From Levilactobacillus yonginensis (GTDB taxonomy: Bacteria; Bacillota; Bacilli; Lactobacillales; Lactobacillaceae), in assembly GCF_964065165.1 (NCBI RefSeq), contig NZ_OZ061549.1:372001-436000 (forward strand): a stretch of 64,000 nt of DNA. Reading direction: 5' to 3'. Below the pieces are notes generated by a model that saw nothing but the letters and a program-made list of their open reading frames with translations, ran no database searches and had not been told where the DNA came from. The position numbers and the translations under genes are program-made. Positions 17,046 through 26,023 of this stretch are shown here, one piece after another. Every line of letters starts with the position of its first letter. The first letter of the stretch is position 1.

Positions 17046-17648
17046 TTATCTTAGCGCCTTTCTATAGCCGGCAGCCTGAGCCGCCGCTTCCGACTTGAAG
17101 TAGACGGCGTTGGCACTGTTCATATGGTAACCAGCTTGATCAGGAGTATGGTAGATTTTCGAATTTTTGTTGCCAACGATGGTCCCGGCCTTGTCGGTTT
17201 CCAAGTCACCCTTGGGTTTGGCCCGACTGGTTTGCGTGGCATGACTAGTGGCGGTGCTGCTGGCCGCAGCCTTGGACGCTGCGCGGCGACTAGCCTGAGC
17301 AGCACTACTAGCTTTGTCAGCTTTGGCAGTAGAAGCGGAAGATACCGCTGCTTTAGAAGAACTATCAGCTTCATCCAGGGCTAAAACGGCAGCGGCCTGT
17401 TTACTAGAAGAGGTCGCCAACTTGCGTGATTCTGCTTTGGCCTTGGCTAAACGGTGTGTGCCGATGGCAATGGTCTTCGTCTTGGGCGCAGGTTTAGCAG
17501 TGGCCAAACTTCCCAGTGCCCCAAAGACTAGCAGACAAGCAAAAATACTTCCCAGAATCTTACGTTTACGAGGCCCCTTGAAGGCCCAATAGGTTGCGGC
17601 ACCCCATAGAAGCAGCCAGAATACGGTAAAGATAACAATCACTCCCAT
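17046..17648 (-). CDS. Membrane-anchored protein with low-complexity linker
   Basis: The 200-residue protein has two N-terminal membrane helices (about 3-22 and 32-49). A long linker of Ala, Ser and Lys (about 60-145) follows. A compact C-terminal domain of about 45 residues starts VGNKNSKIYHTPDQAGY and ends SEAAAQAAGYRKALR. That domain is the small Ada-like/zinc-ribbon-like module often found on secreted nucleases of Firmicutes. Here it lacks obvious Cys ligands. Its stop abuts the ATG of the nuclease gene, so the two formed an operon and were probably partners. Promoter TTGAAA-17-TAAACT lies 69 bases upstream. Confidence 0.75.
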   Translation of the reverse strand: MGVIVIFTVFWLLLWGAATYWAFKGPRKRKILGSIFACLLVFGALGSLATAKPAPKTKTIAIGTHRLAKAKAESRKLATSSSKQAAAVLALDEADSSSKAAVSSASTAKADKASSAAQASRRAASKAAASSTATSHATQTSRAKPKGDLETDKAGTIVGNKNSKIYHTPDQAGYHMNSANAVYFKSEAAAQAAGYRKALR

Positions 17649-17716
17649 TATTATGTACGCCCCGACAATTCCCGGTTTAGTGTGACTTAGTCAAAAGTAG
17701 CGAAGGGGCTTCTCTA

Positions 17717-17745
17717 AGTTTATGGGGTTTAGTCGTAGATTTCAA
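17717..17745 (-). promoter_or_regulatory. Promoter of the membrane protein-nuclease operon
   Basis: On the minus strand TTGAAA (17740-17745), a 17-base spacer and TAAACT (17717-17722), about 70 bases before the start at 17648. Confidence 0.6.
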
Positions 17746-17786
17746 CGAAAAAAAGAATAATTTCTTAAAGATTGGTGGACTGAACA

Positions 17787-17822
17787 AAAAAAGCCGATAC
17801 TTTTGCGTACCGGGCTTTAATC
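17787..17822 (-). terminator. Probable terminator, minus strand
   Basis: AAAGCC/GGGCTTT-type imperfect hairpin with a run of T on the minus strand. It lies between mscL and the next minus-strand operon; the stem has internal mismatches. Confidence 0.5.
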
Positions 17823-17902
17823 TTAATAAGATAGGGGCAACTAGCGGTTCGTTAGGATTAATTTTCGCCGTTTACTCTGGCCATCCGAGTTTTAGAGCAG
17901 CA

Positions 17903-17936
17903 AAGAAGGGTTGAGAAAAAATTCTCAACCCTTCTT
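17903..17936. terminator. Terminator downstream of mscL
   Basis: Perfect 15-pair stem AAGAAGGGTTGAGAA/TTCTCAACCCTTCTT around AAAA, 36 bases after the mscL stop. The 324-base gap to the next gene otherwise holds only the hairpin and promoter listed. Confidence 0.85.
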
Positions 17937-17972
17937 CTACTAATTCTACTTTGCTGAAACGTGACCCACTAA

Positions 17973-18359
17973 TTATTTGTGCTGATCATCATGTTTGAGC
18001 AGCGTGACGATTTCCTTTAAGTACTTCTCTTCGTTGGTTGGCTCTGGTTCCGCCGGTTCTTCATCTGCCTTGGCAGGGGCGACCTTGTTTAAAACTTTGA
18101 CTAGGATGAAGACGACAAAGGCAATAATCAGAAAGTTAATGATGGCGTTGATAAACGCCCCATATTTGAAGTGGGCGTCCCCAACGGTGAAGACTAGATT
18201 GGAGAAGTCAATGCTACCAACGAATAAGCCAATAAGGGGATTGATCAGGTTATTGACCAAAGAATTGACGATAGCCGTGAATGCAGCCCCAACAATAACC
18301 CCAACGGCTAGGTCCATAACATTGCCGCGGGCAATGAACTCTTTGAATTCCTTTAACAA
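17973..18359 (-). CDS. mscL: Large-conductance mechanosensitive channel MscL
   Basis: MscL opens under membrane tension to release solutes on hypo-osmotic shock. The 128-residue protein matches the family: amphipathic N-terminal helix ([19 protein letters not shown]), TM1 (about 15-45, with GVIVGAAF), periplasmic loop, TM2 (about 68-90) and a C-terminal charged helix. The start is TTG at 18359 with GGGAGG nine bases upstream. Monocistronic, divergent from the gene at 18706. Confidence 0.97.
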   Translation of the reverse strand: MLKEFKEFIARGNVMDLAVGVIVGAAFTAIVNSLVNNLINPLIGLFVGSIDFSNLVFTVGDAHFKYGAFINAIINFLIIAFVVFILVKVLNKVAPAKADEEPAEPEPTNEEKYLKEIVTLLKHDDQHK

Positions 18360-18490
18360 AATAAATGTCCTCCCATATAAAATTCTCTGTAACGTCCATT
18401 CTTAACGATTTTGTGTGAAATTGCAACAGAAATGCTAGGGCTAGTTTTTCAAGTTATCCGGCGAATTGGGCGGAAATTGCGTAGCAGCTA

Positions 18491-18499
18491 TGTTATAAT
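18491..18499 (+). promoter_or_regulatory. Extended -10 promoter with a 200-base leader
   Basis: TGT-TATAAT (TATAAT 18494-18499) starts a leader of about 200 bases before the ATG at 18706. No good -35 is seen. In the leader, 18552-18583 folds as a 10-pair hairpin (AAAAGTC/GACTTTT plus GCA/TGC) with T5, terminator-like. Confidence 0.55.
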
Positions 18500-18705
18500 G
18501 TAAGTGGTTTCACAAACGATAACGGATAGCTGAAAGTTGGTTTCAGAGGTCGCATAAAAGTCTTGGCAGCGTGGACTTTTTGCTTGCATTCCTCGCGGAA
18601 ATCAACTATTATCAATTATTGATACATTTTAATGGGTTTGGGCAACCGAAGAGGCCTTAAAATGTTTTGAGAACCGAGTAGATTGTCATTTAGGAGGTGA
18701 TTACC

Positions 18706-19023
18706 ATGCTGAGTCGAACCAAGGAGTTTTTACGGCAACATAACTATCGTTACGAAAAGTCGTATATTCGGCCACTGATGGCGCCAGAGAGCGTCTACGT
18801 CTTTAAATTCGGTCAAGATTCGCTCAATAACCGGGTAATCATTCGTTATGGTCACACCTGGACCGGGCGTCAGCGAATCAACGAGATTGATTTGCGACTG
18901 CACAAGCAAAAGCATCCACGGGTGTTTCAAAATGAAGCGGATATGTTAGACTATTTAGAAGTCAACTTGGCTAAGCGTGAGCAGCGCAATGCCAAACATC
19001 CTAACGATGCCGAGAAAGTCTAA
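18706..19023 (+). CDS. Hypothetical small basic protein
   Basis: The 105-residue product is soluble and basic, with no signal peptide. The start is fixed by a near-perfect TAGGAGGTGA ribosome site at 18691-18700. Sequence features are a Tyr/Arg-rich N-terminal half (LRQHNYRYEKSYIRP) and a Lys-rich C-terminus. I do not recognise the family. It sits between a long leader and a strong terminator (19057), so it forms a single-gene unit. Confidence 0.75.
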   Translation: MLSRTKEFLRQHNYRYEKSYIRPLMAPESVYVFKFGQDSLNNRVIIRYGHTWTGRQRINEIDLRLHKQKHPRVFQNEADMLDYLEVNLAKREQRNAKHPNDAEKV

Positions 19024-19056
19024 GGCTGTTCCATCAATTATTTAATGTTTAGCGGT

Positions 19057-19097
19057 GAGCTGGTGACAATGTTTGGTTGTTACCAGCTCTTTTTTTA
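19057..19097 (+). terminator. Intrinsic terminator
   Basis: GAGCTGGT-ACAA / TTGT-ACCAGCTC stem followed by seven T, 33 bases after the stop at 19023 and before prmA. Confidence 0.9.
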
Positions 19098-19129
19098 ATA
19101 TTTTTAAGATAATAGGAGGAAATCTATCC

Positions 19130-20080
19130 ATGCAGTGGACCGAAGTCAGCGTTTTGACGACCAATGAGGCCGTTGAAGCGGTCAGCAATATTTTACAGGA
19201 AGCCGGGGCTAGTGGCGTTAAGATCGACGACGCCCTAGATTTTGCTAACCTCAAGCCAGGTAAATACGGTGAAATTGTCGATTTAAAGACGATTCCGCAC
19301 AGAACCACCGGTGCTGAGATTACGGCGTACTATCCCGAAACGGTATTTGTTCCAGAAATCTTGCCAACTATTCGGCAGCGGGTTCAGGAACTTGCAAAAT
19401 TTGGATTAGATGCCGCACCAGGAACAGTTACGAGTCAGGCTGTTGATGATGAAAGTTGGGCTACGGCTTGGCAAAAATATTATCATCCAGTACGAGTGAC
19501 CCGCTACCTGACGGTGAGTCCTAGTTGGGAAAATTATCAACCAGTTCAAGATGGTGAACACGTCATTCGTTTGGATCCAGGGATGGCGTTTGGGACCGGA
19601 ACCCACCCAACGACGCGGCTATCCATGACGGCGCTGGAAATGGTTGTCCGCGGCGGCGAATCTATGTACGACGTCGGGACCGGTTCTGGTGTTTTGAGTA
19701 TTGCTGCCAAGTACATGGGTGTTGATAAGATCACAGCGTTCGATTTAGACGACGTGGCTGTTCGTTCAGCTAAGACCAATCTGGATTTGAACCCCGTGGC
19801 CAAGGACATTATTGCTAAGCCCAACGACCTTTTGAAGGGAATCCATCAACCAGTTGACTTAGTGGTAGCCAATATTTTGGCGGAAATCATTCTGCCATTA
19901 GTTCCTCAAGCTTGGGAAAACCTCAATGAAGGGGGCTACTTCCTGACGTCTGGAATTATTGCCGACAAGTTAGATGAAGTCGTAGCTGCGCAAGTCAAGC
20001 AAGGTTTTATCATCGACAATGTCTTACAAATGAAAGATTGGCGTGGCGTCATTGCCCACAAACCGACGGAGGATGAATAG
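19130..20080 (+). CDS. prmA: Ribosomal protein L11 methyltransferase
   Basis: PrmA trimethylates lysine and N-terminal positions of ribosomal protein L11 using S-adenosylmethionine. The 316-residue protein has the PrmA N-terminal substrate domain. The Rossmann core begins near residue 150: [11 protein letters not shown], the SAM motif [14 protein letters not shown] and [16 protein letters not shown] 19130 follows AGGAGG; an upstream in-frame extension lies within the preceding terminator and is not coding. rsmE starts two bases after its stop, so they are one operon. Confidence 0.96.
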   Translation: MQWTEVSVLTTNEAVEAVSNILQEAGASGVKIDDALDFANLKPGKYGEIVDLKTIPHRTTGAEITAYYPETVFVPEILPTIRQRVQELAKFGLDAAPGTVTSQAVDDESWATAWQKYYHPVRVTRYLTVSPSWENYQPVQDGEHVIRLDPGMAFGTGTHPTTRLSMTALEMVVRGGESMYDVGTGSGVLSIAAKYMGVDKITAFDLDDVAVRSAKTNLDLNPVAKDIIAKPNDLLKGIHQPVDLVVANILAEIILPLVPQAWENLNEGGYFLTSGIIADKLDEVVAAQVKQGFIIDNVLQMKDWRGVIAHKPTEDE

Positions 20081-20082
20081 GC

Positions 20083-20829
20083 ATGCAACGGTATTTTCTT
20101 GAGGATGTCCACGAGGATCAGGATGTCTTAACGTTACCAACAGATATTGCCCATCATTGGGTTACCGTTCTCCGGGCACAGACCGGGGCTGTGGCGGAGT
20201 TTGTCGACCAGACGGCTCATCTGTTCCATGGTGAACTGCAGACATTAGCGGGCGACAAGGCGACGGTCAAATTGACGGCTGTGGTGACACCCGCAGTGGA
20301 ACTACCCGTGAAGGTCACGATTGCCTGTGGCTTACCCAAGCAGGAGAAGGCCGAGTGGATTACGCAGAAAGCTACCGAATTGGGTGTTGACCAGATTATT
20401 TTCTTCGGTGGCGATTGGTCGGTGGCTAAGTGGCAGCCCAACAAGGTTGCTAAAAAGTTAGCTCGCTTAACCAAAATCGCTCACGGTGCTGCTGAACAGT
20501 CGCACCGTTTACGGCGACCAATGGTGAGCTATGCCCCTAACTTGCGGGCGGTGTTTCAAGCGGCACCGGCGGACGTACGGTTATTAGCCTATGAAGAATC
20601 GGCCAAGCAAGGTGAACAAAGTGCGTTGAATCGGCAGTTACAGGCGTTAAAATCAGATCAAAGTCTACTAGCCATCTTTGGCCCCGAGGGCGGGATCAGT
20701 CCCGCTGAGGTTCAACTGGCACAAGCCAATCAAGCGATATTGGCCGGGTTAGGTCCCCGGATATTACGGACAGAGACGGCGCCGCTATATTTACTATCAG
20801 CAGTTTCAGTGGTTATGGAACTACAGTAA
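20083..20829 (+). CDS. rsmE: 16S rRNA m3U1498 methyltransferase RsmE
   Basis: RsmE methylates U1498 in helix 44 of 16S rRNA. The 248-residue SPOUT-class protein has an N-terminal PUA-like domain. The knotted C-terminal domain contains LLAIFGPEGGISPAEV and LGPRILRTETAPLY, the SAM-binding knot. Length and motifs are normal. It is the second gene of the prmA-rsmE operon, a common pairing in Firmicutes. Confidence 0.96.
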   Translation: MQRYFLEDVHEDQDVLTLPTDIAHHWVTVLRAQTGAVAEFVDQTAHLFHGELQTLAGDKATVKLTAVVTPAVELPVKVTIACGLPKQEKAEWITQKATELGVDQIIFFGGDWSVAKWQPNKVAKKLARLTKIAHGAAEQSHRLRRPMVSYAPNLRAVFQAAPADVRLLAYEESAKQGEQSALNRQLQALKSDQSLLAIFGPEGGISPAEVQLAQANQAILAGLGPRILRTETAPLYLLSAVSVVMELQ

Positions 20830-20904
20830 TCAAGACAACCAGGTGAAATCTCCCCTGAAACATGCTAAAATAGTTGCAATTATTAAGAGAGATGGGTGAG
20901 TTGG

Positions 20905-21240
20905 ATGGCGTTTTTGGAACGCATTGGGTGGCGGTATTGGGTTGTCGCCTTAATTATGGGATTGGGGTTGCCAGCATTAGCGATGGGAATCGGTTTGAGT
21001 CCCGTCTGGCGTTTTGGGGGCCTGCTGGTCATTATCAATGGCTGTTTAGCGATTGTGCTGGGGCGCGGTATCTATCGGCGCACACAACCGGGCTGGTGGT
21101 TATTGATTTGGCCGGTGATCTATTTATTGGGAGCCGTTTGGTTCCTCCCAAAGTACACGTGGTATTTTGCAATTGTTTATCTTTGTCTGTCCTATCTCGC
21201 ATATGGATTGACGCAAAACAAGATTGAAAAGGAATCATAA
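20905..21240 (+). CDS. Small integral membrane protein
   Basis: The 111-residue product has four predicted membrane helices (about 11-33, 38-57, 64-84, 88-104) and no soluble domain. I do not recognise it. ATG 20905 or GTG 20896 are both possible starts; GGTGAG lies just before the former. A TGC-TAAAAT promoter-like element lies about 40 bases upstream. It ends 28 bases before relA and may be co-transcribed with it. Confidence 0.7.
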   Translation: MAFLERIGWRYWVVALIMGLGLPALAMGIGLSPVWRFGGLLVIINGCLAIVLGRGIYRRTQPGWWLLIWPVIYLLGAVWFLPKYTWYFAIVYLCLSYLAYGLTQNKIEKES

Positions 21241-21268
21241 TTTAAAAAACTAAGGGTGGTGGCGTCCA

Positions 21269-23506
21269 ATGACCAAAGAACGTGTCTGGACGGCTGATGA
21301 AGTAATTGCCAGAGTCAATGAATATATGAATGCAGAGCACGTTAAAATGGTGGTGCAGGCCTGCCAATTTGCGACGATTGCTCACAAGGATCAACACCGC
21401 CAATCTGGTGAACCCTATATTATGCATCCGATTCAGGTTGCAGGGATTCTGGCAGACTTAAACATGGACCCAGAAACGGTTTCCGCCGGTTTTCTCCACG
21501 ATATTGTTGAGGATACTGGTGCCACTCTGAGTGATGTTCGAGAACTTTTTGGCGACGACGTGGCTTTGATCGTTGATGGCGTCACCAAGCTTGGTAAAAT
21601 TAAGTACAAGTCGAACAGAGAGCAACTGGCTGAAAATCACCGTAAACTACTGCTGGCAATGTCCAAGGATATTCGCGTCATGATTGTGAAGCTGGCCGAC
21701 CGCCTGCACAACATGCGGACTCTAGAGCATTTGCGGCCCGACAAGCAACGGCGAATCGCTAACGAAACTTTGGAAATTTATGCACCACTGGCTGATCGTT
21801 TAGGGATTAGCACGATCAAGTGGGAACTGGAAGATATCTCACTGCGGTACCTAAATCCACAGCAGTACTACCGCATCGTTCACCTGATGAATTCACGGCG
21901 TGACCAACGGGAAGAATACATTGCAGCAGCCATCAAAGTCATTCAGGAATCAATTAGTGATTTGAAGATTACCCCTGACATTTACGGTCGGCCTAAACAT
22001 ATTTACTCTGTTTACCGGAAAATGAAAGATCAACATAAACAGTTTAGTCAAATCTACGATCTCCTGGCTATCCGGGTCATTGTCGATACTATTAAGGATT
22101 GTTATGCCGTGTTGGGAGCAATTCACTCACAGTGGAAGCCAATGCCTGGTCGGTTCAAGGATTACATTGCGATGCCTAAGGCTAACATGTACCAGTCTCT
22201 GCATACCACGGTGATTGGTCCAGAAGGCAAGCCGCTCGAAGTTCAGATTCGAACTAAGGAAATGCACGCGGTCGCTGAATATGGGGTTGCTGCGCACTGG
22301 GCCTATAAGGAAGGTGTCAAGGACAAAGTTCAGGAGACCAATTCTGGTGACAAACTGAATCTGTTTAAGCACATTATTGAATTGCAGGAGGATACCGATG
22401 ACGCGTCCGACTTTATGGACAGTGTTAAAGGTGAACTCTTTGGCGATCATGTTTACGCCTTCACGCCGAAGGGCGACGTCTTGGAATTGCCTAAAGGTGC
22501 CGGGCCACTTGATATGGCCTACGCAATTCACACCGAGGTCGGTCACCACACCACGGGGGCGACTATCAATGGCAAGATTGTGCCGTTGAATTACGAAATC
22601 AAGAATGGAGACATTGTGGATATTCGGACGTCCTCTAGTTCAGCTGGACCAAGTCGTGACTGGATGAAATTGGTTTCCACGCGGCGTGCCCGTAATAAAA
22701 TTAAGCAATTCTTCCGGCAGACTGACCGGGAACAGAATATTGTGGCAGGTCAAGAAACGATTGAGCGTACGATTCGTGAATTGGGCTATGATCCGAAGCA
22801 GTTAATGACCAAAGAGAATATGGATAAAGTCACTGCTAAGCTCCATTACCAACATGGCGATGATTTACTGGCTGCCGTTGGTTTTGGTGACATTCAACCA
22901 CGAGGGGTCGCCAATCGGTTGACCGATGGCGTGCGTCAGGCTGAAGAGGATAAGCGGCGGCGTCAGGAAGAAAAGGAATTACTGGAAGAACACCAGACGC
23001 TCAAAAATGACGCTGACACGGATAAAAAAGTTCGTAAGGACAAGGATAAGGACTCCGATGGCGTGGTCATTGAGGGTGTTGATAACTTGCTGATTCGGCT
23101 GAGTCATTGTTGTTCGCCCGTCCCTGGGGATGACATTGTGGGTTACATTACCAAGGGCCGGGGAGTCTCCGTTCACCGGAAGGATTGCCCGAACGTGAAG
23201 AACGCTGAGGAAAATGGTGAGCGGATCGTGGCGGTTCGCTGGGGAAATATGGCCGGCGATAAGACCAATTACAATGCCGATATCGAAGTACAGGGCTATA
23301 ACCGTAACGGGTTGTTGAATGATGTCTTAAGGACAATCAACAACAATACGAAGTATCTCACTTCCATCAACGGGAAAGTTGACCACAATAAGATGGCGAC
23401 CATCTCTGTGAGTGTGGGTACGCGGAGCACCCTGGAATTGCAACGGATTTTGGATAATATTAAGAACATTGCGGACGTTTACGTGGTTAAGCGGGCGTTC
23501 CACTAG
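21269..23506 (+). CDS. relA: Bifunctional (p)ppGpp synthetase/hydrolase, Rel
   Basis: This RSH protein makes and degrades the alarmone (p)ppGpp in response to amino-acid starvation. The 745-residue protein has a complete HD hydrolase domain (HDIVEDTGA about 75-83, [13 protein letters not shown] about 147-159). The synthetase domain has SVYRKMKDQ and [17 protein letters not shown]. The TGS domain reads [19 protein letters not shown] zinc-finger/helical region has [12 protein letters not shown] and the C-terminal ACT domain has [13 protein letters not shown]. Hydrolase residues are intact, so it is a bifunctional Rel. dtd follows with a gap of 14 bases, the usual relA-dtd pair. Confidence 0.97.
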   Translation: MTKERVWTADEVIARVNEYMNAEHVKMVVQACQFATIAHKDQHRQSGEPYIMHPIQVAGILADLNMDPETVSAGFLHDIVEDTGATLSDVRELFGDDVALIVDGVTKLGKIKYKSNREQLAENHRKLLLAMSKDIRVMIVKLADRLHNMRTLEHLRPDKQRRIANETLEIYAPLADRLGISTIKWELEDISLRYLNPQQYYRIVHLMNSRRDQREEYIAAAIKVIQESISDLKITPDIYGRPKHIYSVYRKMKDQHKQFSQIYDLLAIRVIVDTIKDCYAVLGAIHSQWKPMPGRFKDYIAMPKANMYQSLHTTVIGPEGKPLEVQIRTKEMHAVAEYGVAAHWAYKEGVKDKVQETNSGDKLNLFKHIIELQEDTDDASDFMDSVKGELFGDHVYAFTPKGDVLELPKGAGPLDMAYAIHTEVGHHTTGATINGKIVPLNYEIKNGDIVDIRTSSSSAGPSRDWMKLVSTRRARNKIKQFFRQTDREQNIVAGQETIERTIRELGYDPKQLMTKENMDKVTAKLHYQHGDDLLAAVGFGDIQPRGVANRLTDGVRQAEEDKRRRQEEKELLEEHQTLKNDADTDKKVRKDKDKDSDGVVIEGVDNLLIRLSHCCSPVPGDDIVGYITKGRGVSVHRKDCPNVKNAEENGERIVAVRWGNMAGDKTNYNADIEVQGYNRNGLLNDVLRTINNNTKYLTSINGKVDHNKMATISVSVGTRSTLELQRILDNIKNIADVYVVKRAFH

Positions 23507-23520
23507 AAGGACGGTTGACG

Positions 23521-23967
23521 ATGCGAATTCTATTACAGCGGGTCAGTGAAGCTCAAGTTGCCATTGATGGTGACGTCCACGGGGCCATTCAACAAGGTTT
23601 CTTATTGTTAGTGGGGGCTGAAGACAGCGATACGAGTGAACAAGTAGATTACTTAGTACACAAAATTAGTAAATTGCGGGTTTTTGAAGACGATGCTGGG
23701 AAGATGAACTTGAGTATTTCAGACGTGGGGGGCAGTGTGCTCTCTGTCTCCCAGTTCACACTGTATGCAAATACCAAGAAGGGTAACCGGCCGAGCTTCG
23801 TGGCGGCAGGTGACCCGAAGCATGCCAATCAAATGTATGAGGAATTCAATCAAAAATTGGCGGCAACCGGTTTGACCGTTGAAACGGGAGTCTTTGGTGC
23901 GGATATGCAAGTGTCTTTAATCAATGATGGCCCCGTCACGATTTGGTTCGATACGGATCGGCCTTAG
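23521..23967 (+). CDS. dtd: D-aminoacyl-tRNA deacylase
   Basis: Dtd hydrolyses D-amino acids mischarged on tRNA, and glycine from tRNA-Ala. The 148-residue protein has both signature motifs: [19 protein letters not shown] (about 78-96) and NDGPVTI near the C-terminus (about 137-143). They form the chirality-reading active site across the dimer. ATG 23521 with MRILLQRV is the family start; a TTG two codons earlier is less likely. Operon with relA. D-alanine made for Dlt and peptidoglycan makes such proofreading relevant. Confidence 0.96.
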   Translation: MRILLQRVSEAQVAIDGDVHGAIQQGFLLLVGAEDSDTSEQVDYLVHKISKLRVFEDDAGKMNLSISDVGGSVLSVSQFTLYANTKKGNRPSFVAAGDPKHANQMYEEFNQKLAATGLTVETGVFGADMQVSLINDGPVTIWFDTDRP

Positions 23968-24000
23968 GTTGTTCATTGTCAAGCTAACGGATAAATACCA

Positions 24001-24031
24001 GGGGGCGAGATGTTGATCTCACCCCTTTTTG
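24001..24031 (+). terminator. Terminator after relA-dtd
   Basis: GGGGCGAGAT/ATCTCACCCC-type stem around GTTG, followed by T5. Confidence 0.88.
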
Positions 24032-24184
24032 TAGGCTACAACTCACAGGCATGAGCTGGAACGGTGTGGGTCCAACTTGAAGCTGCAAAGGTCACGAGTC
24101 GATAATTAAAAAGTTGTCGTTTTGAGCCTCTGGAAGATATCATTTGCAGTGTAAGAATTTTAATAACCCGAGGAGGAACTTAGT

Positions 24185-24826
24185 TTGCGGTATCAACAAA
24201 TATTTTGGGATTTTGATGGCACGTTGGTCGACACATATCCGGGGATGGTGGCGGCCTTTCATCAGGCCCTAGTTGCCAGTCGGGTCAATGATTTTGAAAT
24301 TGATGACGACGATGTCTATCGAACCATGCGGCAACATAGTTTAGGGACAGCTCTGCAACGGTTCTCCGCGGAGTATCAGTTAGATCAGGACCGCTTGGCT
24401 AAAATTTATCAGCGTGAAGTGGCGCCAAAGCTTTCGTCTGCGCACCCGTTCAAAGGGGCTGTCAATGTTTTGGCTGGCGTGGTTGCAGCTGGTGGGCGCA
24501 ACTTTCTGCTCACTCACCGGGATGCCCAGGCTTTAGACCGATTGGATGAATTAAACCTAAAGCGGTATTTTACGGGCTTCGTGACGGCTTCTGATAATTA
24601 TCCGCGTAAGCCAGATCCAACCAGCCTACAGGCGTTGTGTCGCCAATTTGACGTTGATCCACAATCGGCGTTAATGGTGGGTGATCGCACCCTAGACGTC
24701 ACGGCAGGGCATCGAGCTGGCATGGCTGGCGCCTTGTTTGACCTAGACCATTTAATCGTGGCGGATAGCCAGCCGGAGTTTCGGACAGCGGCATTGGCCG
24801 AACTTCAAGCTTGGTTATTGGTATAG
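24185..24826 (+). CDS. HAD-superfamily hydrolase (phosphoglycolate phosphatase-like)
   Basis: A 213-residue haloacid dehalogenase-type phosphatase with a class IA helical cap. Motif I DFDGTLVDT (about 10-18) has both catalytic aspartates. Motif II serine/threonine is in FLLTHRDA (about 105-112). The motif III lysine is in PRKPDP (about 140-145) and the motif IV acidic pair in MVGDRTLD (about 160-167). Substrate cannot be read from sequence; phosphosugars are typical. Start is TTG 24185 after GAGGAGG. Monocistronic, with a strong terminator 3'. Confidence 0.9.
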   Translation: MRYQQIFWDFDGTLVDTYPGMVAAFHQALVASRVNDFEIDDDDVYRTMRQHSLGTALQRFSAEYQLDQDRLAKIYQREVAPKLSSAHPFKGAVNVLAGVVAAGGRNFLLTHRDAQALDRLDELNLKRYFTGFVTASDNYPRKPDPTSLQALCRQFDVDPQSALMVGDRTLDVTAGHRAGMAGALFDLDHLIVADSQPEFRTAALAELQAWLLV

Positions 24827-24876
24827 AAAAAGTCCTCACGAACAGCTATTAAAAGCGGCTTGTGAGGACTTTTTAT
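24827..24876 (+). terminator. Terminator after the HAD gene
   Basis: Perfect 13-pair arms AAAAAGTCCTCAC and GTGAGGACTTTTT separated by 22 bases. Confidence 0.85.
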
Positions 24877-25034
24877 TAACCAGTCTTGGTACTGGTAAAT
24901 TAACGTAAATTGATTGCCTTTCAAAAATCAGGGATGCGGCCAGTTACGGTTGTGCTTTGGCACGATCAACGATTAAGTTGTTATACACCCCATTTACGGG
25001 ATTAATTGATAATGGATTGGTTGAATACTGTATA

Positions 25035-25068
25035 AGCCGAGAGGTGGTCAGATATGGTCTCAGGCGTG
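25035..25068 (+). repeat. Partial relative of the intergenic RNA element (copy D)
   Basis: This 34-base stretch matches 62323-62355 of the full element at 26 positions with one gap (shared AGCCG, GGTCAG, ATGG, CGTG). It lies inside a longer inverted repeat CAGATATGG ... CCATATCTG (25049-25057 pairing with about 25086-25094). The rest of the 265-base gap between the HAD terminator and the kinase gene shows no gene. Confidence 0.4.
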
Positions 25069-25141
25069 TCCGCACCGTTCTAGCCCATATCTGGCAACCG
25101 GCAGCCGAAGGACCACACTATGAAGGTCAGGAGCGGAATAA

Positions 25142-25984
25142 TTACCCGCGAGCTAAGATTTCATTAACGGCACCACCGTAAGTCTCACCAAACAGATTAA
25201 GGTGAGCCAACAGATAATACAATTGGTAGTGGGGCAATCGTTCGGCATAGCCCTCAGCCAATGGGTAGAGTTCCTGGTAGCCACGGTAAAAGTCTGCCGA
25301 GAAGCCACCAAAAATCGTGGTCATTGCCAAGTCAAACTCGCGGTCTCCGTAAAGGACATCGGGATCGATTAAGGTCGGCGTCCCGTCAGCCGTGAATAGG
25401 TAGTTGCCGGACCATAAATCACCGTGAAGGAGCGAAGGGACAATCTTTCGGTCCTGGTTCTCGGTGATGATGTTTTGACGAACACGTTCGTAGGCAGTCT
25501 GCCGCTGCGGATTCCAAAGCTGATGTTGCTTGGCCCGTTCGACCAGCGGATCAAGGCGTTGGTTGAGGTAGAATGTCGACCAATCTGGTTCCCAGTGATT
25601 GTTTTTCGGTAACTTGGCCACCAAATTGTCCTGATCAAAGCCAAACTGCTTAGCAGTTACGTGATGAACGCGGGCAACCATTTGTCCCAGGGCGTATTGA
25701 CTCCCGTGACCAGTTGTTAAAAATTCTAAAATCAGGTAGGCATCACCGTTGATGACACCAGTGGCAATGACGTCGGGAACGTTGGCTGCCTGGCTTAGAG
25801 CACGCAATCCAGCGACCTCGTGGGCGTAAAAAGAGGCTGGCGTCTGCGGCTGAACCAGTAAAAAGTAAGGTCCCTCCGGTGAATCGAGCTGAAAGGCCTC
25901 GTTAATGTCGCCGCCACTGACGGGGGTGGCTGTCAACGGTTGGGGTAGCGGTAGTTGAGTGAGCCAATTCTGTGCAAGCGTCAC
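25142..25984 (-). CDS. Fructosamine kinase family protein
   Basis: The 280-residue protein belongs to the fructosamine-3-kinase/ketosamine kinase group with a protein-kinase-like fold. The ATP-binding N-lobe includes PVSGGDINEAFQL. The catalytic loop reads LLHGDLWSGNYLF (about 186-198), and the metal-binding motif is LIDPDVLYGDREFDLAMT (about 207-224). It probably phosphorylates glycated amines or ribulosamines so that they can be repaired; true substrate unknown. Start GTG 25984 with AAGGAG upstream. It follows the amidase gene on the same strand by 39 bases. Confidence 0.9.
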   Translation of the reverse strand: MTLAQNWLTQLPLPQPLTATPVSGGDINEAFQLDSPEGPYFLLVQPQTPASFYAHEVAGLRALSQAANVPDVIATGVINGDAYLILEFLTTGHGSQYALGQMVARVHHVTAKQFGFDQDNLVAKLPKNNHWEPDWSTFYLNQRLDPLVERAKQHQLWNPQRQTAYERVRQNIITENQDRKIVPSLLHGDLWSGNYLFTADGTPTLIDPDVLYGDREFDLAMTTIFGGFSADFYRGYQELYPLAEGYAERLPHYQLYYLLAHLNLFGETYGGAVNEILARG

Positions 25985-26023
25985 GAAAACTCCTTCTTTC
26001 TGAATAATTTAATACGAAGCCAG

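Noticed and set aside
24957..25181. 74-residue plus-strand frame between the HAD gene and the kinase
   Set aside because: No ribosome site. It overlaps the intergenic element relative and the 3' end of the kinase gene.
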